From Erythrobacter sp. 34-65-8 (GTDB taxonomy: Bacteria > Pseudomonadota > Alphaproteobacteria > Sphingomonadales > Sphingomonadaceae): 10,311 nt of DNA. The position numbers and the translations under genes are program-made. The DNA lies in contig NCJP01000035.1 of NCBI GenBank assembly GCA_002278985.1, positions 1 to 10,311 of the forward strand. Direction: 5' to 3'. Positions 6,363-10,311 of the stretch are shown here, piece after piece; the first letter of the stretch is position 1; every line of letters starts with the position of its first letter. The notes beneath the pieces were generated by a model that saw only the letters and a list, made by a program, of their open reading frames with translations, searched no databases and had not been told where the DNA came from.

Positions 6363-8045
6363 TCAGCTGCCACACCCTGCGCCGGCCGCGCAGCTTTGAT
6401 CGCGGATGGCGCGGAATTCGTCGCCCTCGTTCCAGTTGGGCCAGCTCGCGCTTTCCGCCAGCATGCGGCCGATGCGGTAAAACAGCTGCAGGTCGGCCAT
6501 TACGCCCGACCAGTCCCAGTTCTCGTCGAATTCGTCCTTCGGGCCGTGATAGCGCTTGTCGCGGTATTCCGCCGCCAGTGCCGCGCCAGCCTCGCGCCCG
6601 CCCTCGGCCAGATCCTCGCCGCCGTCGACATAGAGGAACGGCACTCCGCGCTTGGCAAAGGCAAAGTGATCGGAGCGGTAGTAATAGCCCGCTTCCGGGT
6701 TCGGGTCCGGGGTGACCGTGCGCCCGTCGGCCGTCAGCGCGTTTTCGAGGAATTCGTCCAGCTGCGACTTGCCGAGGCCGACGGCCGTCACGTCCTTCGA
6801 CGTCCCGCCCACCAGAAAGGCGTCCATGTTGATGCCGCCCACGGTCTGGCTGAGCGGGAAGACCGGGTTCTCGGCATAGTAATGCGCGCCGAGAAGGCCC
6901 GATTCCTCGGCTGTCACGGCCAGGAACACCAGGCTGCGATCGGGTGCTCCGGCCTTGGCGTGGGCTTCCGCCAGCGCGACCAGGGCCGCAGTACCGGTAG
7001 CGTTGTCGACCGCACCGTTGCAGATGTCGTCGCCGTCGGGGGCGGGTGTGCACCGGCCGAGGTGATCCCAGTGCGCGGTGTGGATGACGTATTCTTCCGG
7101 CCGGGTCTTGCCGCGCAGGATCCCGATCACGTTCTGCGATTCGAACGTGCGGATGTCGCTCTGGAAGCTGGTCGACACGGTCAGCCCCAGCGGCATCGGC
7201 TTGAAACCCTTTTTCGCCGCTTCGGCGGACAGGGTGGCGAGATCCTTGCCTGCTGCCTTGGCAATCTGCTCGGCCACGCCCTTCTGCACCCAGGCGTTCA
7301 TCTGCGTCAGCGGCGGGGCATTCTCCCCGCGCTGGGCATAGGCCTGCGGCCCGGACCAGCTCGATTCGACCACATTCCAGCCGTAGGAGGCGGGCGCCGT
7401 GTCATGGACGATGATCGCGCCTGCCGCACCCTGCCGGGCGGCTTCCTCATACTTGTAGCTCCAGCGGCCGTAATAGGTCATCGCCTTGCCATTGAACGGC
7501 CCTTCGAGGCCTTCGGTAGCAAAATCAGGATCGTTGACCAGGATGACGGCGGTCTTCCCCTTCATGTCGATCCCGGCATAGTCGTTCCAGCCCTTTTCAG
7601 GGGCGACGATCCCGTAGCCTACGAACACCAGTTCGCTGTCGGCCAGAGCGGTCGCCGCTTCCTCGCGGTAGGTCACACCGACCCAGTCCTGCTGGTACTG
7701 GAAGGACAGGTTCACGCCCTGGCCCTTGATCGACAGCGGGGCGTAATCGCGCCCGGTGATCTCCACCAGCGGCACTTTCTGCACCCAGCTGCCGTTGTTG
7801 CCCGGCTCCAGCCCGGCGGCCTGGAACCGCTCGGTCAGCAGGGCGACGGTCTTCTCTTCCCCGGGCGATCCCGGCATCCGCCCCTCGAATGCGTCGGAGC
7901 TCAGCTCGCGGGTAATGTCGACCATGGTCGTCTGCGACAGTTCACCCGCCTCGATGGCGGGAATATCCAGTCCGGCCTGTTCGGTGCTCGCGCTGCAGGC
8001 GCCCAGCGCGGCAGCGGTGGCGGCAGCCAGTACAAAGCGGTTCAT
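6363..8045 (-). CDS. M28 family zinc aminopeptidase, PA-domain lipoprotein
   Basis: A 560-residue secreted metallopeptidase, probably cleaving N-terminal residues from peptides in the periplasm or at the outer membrane. Residues 1-17 form a lipoprotein signal with LGAC (C17). A protease-associated (PA) insert covers roughly residues 130-270, including the AAGAIIVHDTAPASYGW segment. The co-catalytic zinc core is intact: AHWDH (H325, D327), GAVDNATG (bridging D347), TAEESG (E380 base, E381 ligand), NMDA (D408) and RSDHFAF (H460). The order and spacing match M28 peptidases such as Streptomyces griseus aminopeptidase, with the extra PA domain typical of Gram-negative secreted members. GAGGA about 9 bases upstream of the ATG supports the start. 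It lies upstream of agmatine deiminase on the same strand (23-base gap) and divergent from glnE. The exact peptide substrate is unknown; a family match to glutamate carboxypeptidase-like enzymes is also possible. Confidence 0.94.
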   Translation of the reverse strand: MNRFVLAAATAAALGACSASTEQAGLDIPAIEAGELSQTTMVDITRELSSDAFEGRMPGSPGEEKTVALLTERFQAAGLEPGNNGSWVQKVPLVEITGRDYAPLSIKGQGVNLSFQYQQDWVGVTYREEAATALADSELVFVGYGIVAPEKGWNDYAGIDMKGKTAVILVNDPDFATEGLEGPFNGKAMTYYGRWSYKYEEAARQGAAGAIIVHDTAPASYGWNVVESSWSGPQAYAQRGENAPPLTQMNAWVQKGVAEQIAKAAGKDLATLSAEAAKKGFKPMPLGLTVSTSFQSDIRTFESQNVIGILRGKTRPEEYVIHTAHWDHLGRCTPAPDGDDICNGAVDNATGTAALVALAEAHAKAGAPDRSLVFLAVTAEESGLLGAHYYAENPVFPLSQTVGGINMDAFLVGGTSKDVTAVGLGKSQLDEFLENALTADGRTVTPDPNPEAGYYYRSDHFAFAKRGVPFLYVDGGEDLAEGGREAGAALAAEYRDKRYHGPKDEFDENWDWSGVMADLQLFYRIGRMLAESASWPNWNEGDEFRAIRDQSCAAGAGCGS

Positions 8046-8080
8046 CAGCGGTGTTCCTCGTAATGCATCGTGACGGCACC

Positions 8081-8107
8081 TTTGCAGCAGGCGGAGCCAT
8101 GTCGCAA
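8081..8107 (-). promoter_or_regulatory. Candidate promoter of the M28 peptidase-aguA transcript
   Basis: Reading the minus strand, TTGCGAC (8107-8101) and GCTGCAAA (8088-8081), separated by 12 bases, partly match the alphaproteobacterial pattern TTGACGS / GCTANAWC. A start about 7 bases downstream would leave a 5' leader of roughly 30 bases containing the GAGGA site. The -35 match is poor beyond TTG, so this is tentative. Confidence 0.25.
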
Positions 8108-8158
8108 GGTTGGCGGGCTTGCCTCGTCCGGCGGAGCGGGGCAGGGACGCCGGCATGA
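8099..8158 (+). CDS. Possible 19-codon upstream ORF coupled to glnE
   Basis: ATG at 8099 opens a 19-residue frame (begins MSQGWRACLV, ends GTPA) whose TGA at 8156-8158 overlaps the glnE start as ATGA (8155-8158), the classical geometry for translational coupling. A weak AGG (8089-8091) lies 7 bases upstream. glnE also has its own AGGGA site, so coupling is not required. The frame is short enough to arise by chance in GC-rich DNA, and the peptide has no recognisable feature. Confidence 0.25.
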   Translation: MSQGWRACLVRRSGAGTPA

Positions 8159-10311
8159 GCCCGGACTGGACCTCTGCTGCCGAACGCGCCCGCGCCCACG
8201 CGCCGTTCCTCGCCATGGCGCTGGAGCGGCGCCCCGATCTGGCAGAGTTGCTGGAAGCGGGGCGGGGCGAGGAAGCCCTGCAACGCGCCCGGGCCTCCGG
8301 CGAAGGGATCGACGATGTCGGCGTGGCCCTGCGGCGCGAGCGGCTGGGGGTGGCGCTGGTGCTGGCCATCAGCGACCTGGCCGGAGCCTTCCCGCTCGCG
8401 CAGGTGACCGGAGAACTGTCCGCGCTGGCCGACCGCGCGCTCGATGCCGCAATCCGCGATGCGGTTTTGCGGCGCACGGACCAGGAGCCGCGCGGGTTCA
8501 TCGCACTGGCGCTGGGCAAGCACGGTGCGGGGGAACTGAACTACAGCTCGGATATCGATCCGATCCTGCTTTACGATCCCGACACCCTGCCCCGGCGCGA
8601 ACGGGACGAACCGGGCGAGGCGGCCCAGCGCTATGCCCGTGAAATCGTCCGCACCCTCGCCGAGAGCACGGCCGAAGGCTATGTCTTCCGGGTCGATCTG
8701 CGCCTGCGCCCGGCGTCCGAAGTCAGCCCGCTGGCGATCTCGTACAATGCGGCCCTGTCGCATTACGAAAGCTCGGCACTGGCGTGGGAGCGGGCGGCGT
8801 TCATCCGCGCGCGGGCCTGTGCCGGCGACATTCCGGCGGGCGAGGCATTCCTCGCCGCGATCCGCCCGTTCGTGTGGCGGCGCAGCCTCGATTTCGGCGC
8901 GATCGAGGAGATCGGGCGGCTTACCGCACGCATCCGCGAGACTTACACCGGCCCGCTCGCCCCGCAGCCCGGGTTCAACCTCAAGCAGGGGCGCGGCGGC
9001 ATCCGCGAGGTCGAGTTCTTCGCGCAGACTCACCAGCTGATCCATGGCGGGCGCGATCCTTCGCTGCGGCTGCGCGGCGTACGGGCGACGCTCGACGCAG
9101 TGGCCGCCGCCGGGCTGGTCTCGGCCGAGGACGCCATGGCGCTGGGGACAAGCTACGACCGGTTGCGCACGGTTGAGCACCGGTTGCAGATGCTGGAGGA
9201 CCAGCAGACCCACACCCTGCCCGGCGGTGAGGCGCTTGACCGGGTAGCGCGGCTGGATGGCCTCGCTGATGGTGCCGCGCTGCTGGAAGAGCTGGCCGGC
9301 GTTACGGCGCAGGTGGCCGAGCGGTTCGACCGGCTGATCGGGGCGGAATCGGCAACCGGACATAGGGCTGCCGGTGCCCTCCCGTCCCTTCTGGCCGAAC
9401 TGGGCTATGCCGATCCGGAGGCGCTGGCGCTGCGGATTGACGGCTGGCAGGACGGGCATATCCGCGCGCTGCGCAGCCCGTCGGCTCAGGCCGCCTTCGC
9501 CAGCCTGTTGCCGCGTCTGCTGGAGGCGCTGGCCGAAGCACCCGAGCCGGAACGCGCCTTGCTGAGGTGGGAACACGTGCTGGAAAGGGCGTCGAGCGCG
9601 ATCAACCTGTTCCGCCTGCTCGAAGCGCGGCCTGGCCTGCTGGACCAGCTGGTACGGATCCTCACGCTCGCCCCACCGCTGGCAGACGAGCTGGGGCGGC
9701 GGCCCGACCTGCTCGATACACTGATTGACCAGAGCGCGCTCGACCTGCCCGGATCGACTGCCGCCCTGAAGGCCAAGATGGCCCGCACCGAGCGCGACGA
9801 AGGGTACGAGCAATTGCTCGACCGCATTCGGCTGGTCACCGGCGAAGCGCGCTTCGCGCTGGGAGTGCAGCTGATCGAGGCGGTGCACGACCCGCTCGAT
9901 ATCGCCCGCGCCCTGTCACGCTATGCCGAGGCGGCCTTGCAGCTGGCCAGCGAGGCGGCGGCGCAGGAATTTGCCCGCGAGCATGGCAGGATTGCCGGGA
10001 GCGAACTCCTGGTGCTGGGGTTCGGGCGTTTCGGCGGGGGCCTGCTCACCCATGCGTCCGATCTCGACATTGTCTATCTCTTCTCCGGCACGCACGAGGG
10101 CGAATCGGATGGGCGCCGCTCGCTGGGGGCAACGCTCTATTTCAACCGTCTGGCCCAGCGGGTCAGCGCCGCCCTCAGCGTACCGACCGCGCAGGGCGCG
10201 CTCTATGAAGTCGATACGCGGCTGCGCCCGCAGGGCACGCAGGGGCCGCTCGCCGCCAGCATCGAAAGCTTTGCCCGCTACCAGCGCGAGGATGCCTGGA
10301 CCTGGGAACAC
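8155..10311 (+). CDS. glnE: Bifunctional glutamine synthetase adenylyltransferase/adenylyl-removing enzyme (3' end cut by window)
   Basis: The frame is open from ATG 8155 to the last base, 719 codons. GlnE attaches AMP to glutamine synthetase when nitrogen is plentiful and removes it when nitrogen is scarce, under control of PII protein and glutamine. Two nucleotidyltransferase domains are visible. The N-terminal (de-adenylylating) domain has GKHGAGELNYSSDID (D133, D135) with RVDLRLRP. The second (adenylylating) domain has GFGRFGGGLLTHASDLD (D636, D638) with YEVDTRLRPQG and DAWTWEH at the edge. Between them are the GRGGIREVEFFAQ motif (~residues 280-293) and the helical linker. AGGGA at 8143-8147, 7 bases before ATG, supports this start. 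The N-terminus is about 40 residues shorter before the first active site than in E. coli. Compared with E. coli, roughly 160-200 C-terminal residues lie beyond the window. There is no sign of a frameshift. Confidence 0.95.
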   Translation, partial: MSPDWTSAAERARAHAPFLAMALERRPDLAELLEAGRGEEALQRARASGEGIDDVGVALRRERLGVALVLAISDLAGAFPLAQVTGELSALADRALDAAIRDAVLRRTDQEPRGFIALALGKHGAGELNYSSDIDPILLYDPDTLPRRERDEPGEAAQRYAREIVRTLAESTAEGYVFRVDLRLRPASEVSPLAISYNAALSHYESSALAWERAAFIRARACAGDIPAGEAFLAAIRPFVWRRSLDFGAIEEIGRLTARIRETYTGPLAPQPGFNLKQGRGGIREVEFFAQTHQLIHGGRDPSLRLRGVRATLDAVAAAGLVSAEDAMALGTSYDRLRTVEHRLQMLEDQQTHTLPGGEALDRVARLDGLADGAALLEELAGVTAQVAERFDRLIGAESATGHRAAGALPSLLAELGYADPEALALRIDGWQDGHIRALRSPSAQAAFASLLPRLLEALAEAPEPERALLRWEHVLERASSAINLFRLLEARPGLLDQLVRILTLAPPLADELGRRPDLLDTLIDQSALDLPGSTAALKAKMARTERDEGYEQLLDRIRLVTGEARFALGVQLIEAVHDPLDIARALSRYAEAALQLASEAAAQEFAREHGRIAGSELLVLGFGRFGGGLLTHASDLDIVYLFSGTHEGESDGRRSLGATLYFNRLAQRVSAALSVPTAQGALYEVDTRLRPQGTQGPLAASIESFARYQREDAWTWEH

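Noticed and set aside
6240..8063. A 607-codon plus-strand frame opposite the M28 peptidase
   Set aside because: The minus strand carries every M28 zinc motif, a lipobox and a good ribosome-binding site. The plus-strand frame is its complement shadow.
8070..8642. A 190-codon Arg-rich plus-strand frame at the start of the glnE region
   Set aside because: It is out of frame with glnE, whose motifs (GAGELNYSSDID) are encoded in the other frame from 8155.
1..10311. Defence system, prophage, insertion sequence, CRISPR or tRNA
   Set aside because: No array of repeats, transposase, integrase, tRNA-like cloverleaf or phage gene could be seen; all major genes are chromosomal housekeeping or nutrient genes.

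Overview
The window is GC-rich, and its protein families and domain variants fit an alphaproteobacterium. A sphingomonad or Erythrobacteraceae-type marine or soil bacterium seems most likely. That placement is an inference from composition, the GCTA-type promoter, the PhoD/DUF305/GlnE variants and general protein style; no rRNA or other taxonomic marker is present. No mobile element, CRISPR array, tRNA or rRNA was found, and most of the DNA is densely coding.

Layout, left to right. A probable PhoB box (33-50) precedes phoD (103-1758, +), a Tat-exported alkaline phosphatase. The gap between phoD and thrS (1759-2017) is the most interesting part. It holds a promoter-like pair that starts on the phoD stop codon, then a 23-codon ORF at 1791-1862 with five consecutive threonine codons, then mutually exclusive RNA hairpins, and then thrS (threonyl-tRNA synthetase, 2018-4021). 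This has the architecture of a classical ribosome-mediated transcription attenuator, with threonine codons sensing charged tRNA-Thr. The leader start codon appears to lie at the transcription start, so the leader mRNA may be leaderless. thrS runs straight into a small DUF305 lipoprotein gene (4024-4437) and an overlapping TauE/SafE-type permease gene (4400-5209), so all three may share the threonine-responsive transcript.

The permease stop codon directly abuts, within a perfect 14-bp palindrome, the stop codon of a possible 41-residue membrane miniprotein on the opposite strand (5210-5335). Upstream of it on the minus strand are agmatine deiminase (5371-6339) and, 23 bp further, a secreted M28 zinc peptidase lipoprotein (6363-8045). 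These two probably form one transcript. Divergent from the peptidase is glnE (8155 to window end, +), the bifunctional glutamine synthetase adenylyltransferase/adenylyl-removing enzyme. It is cut by the window edge after 719 codons. A 19-codon ORF overlaps its start codon by ATGA.

Taken together, the window is core-genome housekeeping with a nutrient-response flavour: phosphate scavenging (phoD), charged-tRNA supply (thrS), agmatine/polyamine nitrogen use (agmatine deiminase), peptide scavenging (M28) and nitrogen control (glnE). The standout candidate for an under-described system is the threonine-codon attenuator in front of thrS. E. coli regulates its thrS by a quite different, translational, mechanism.
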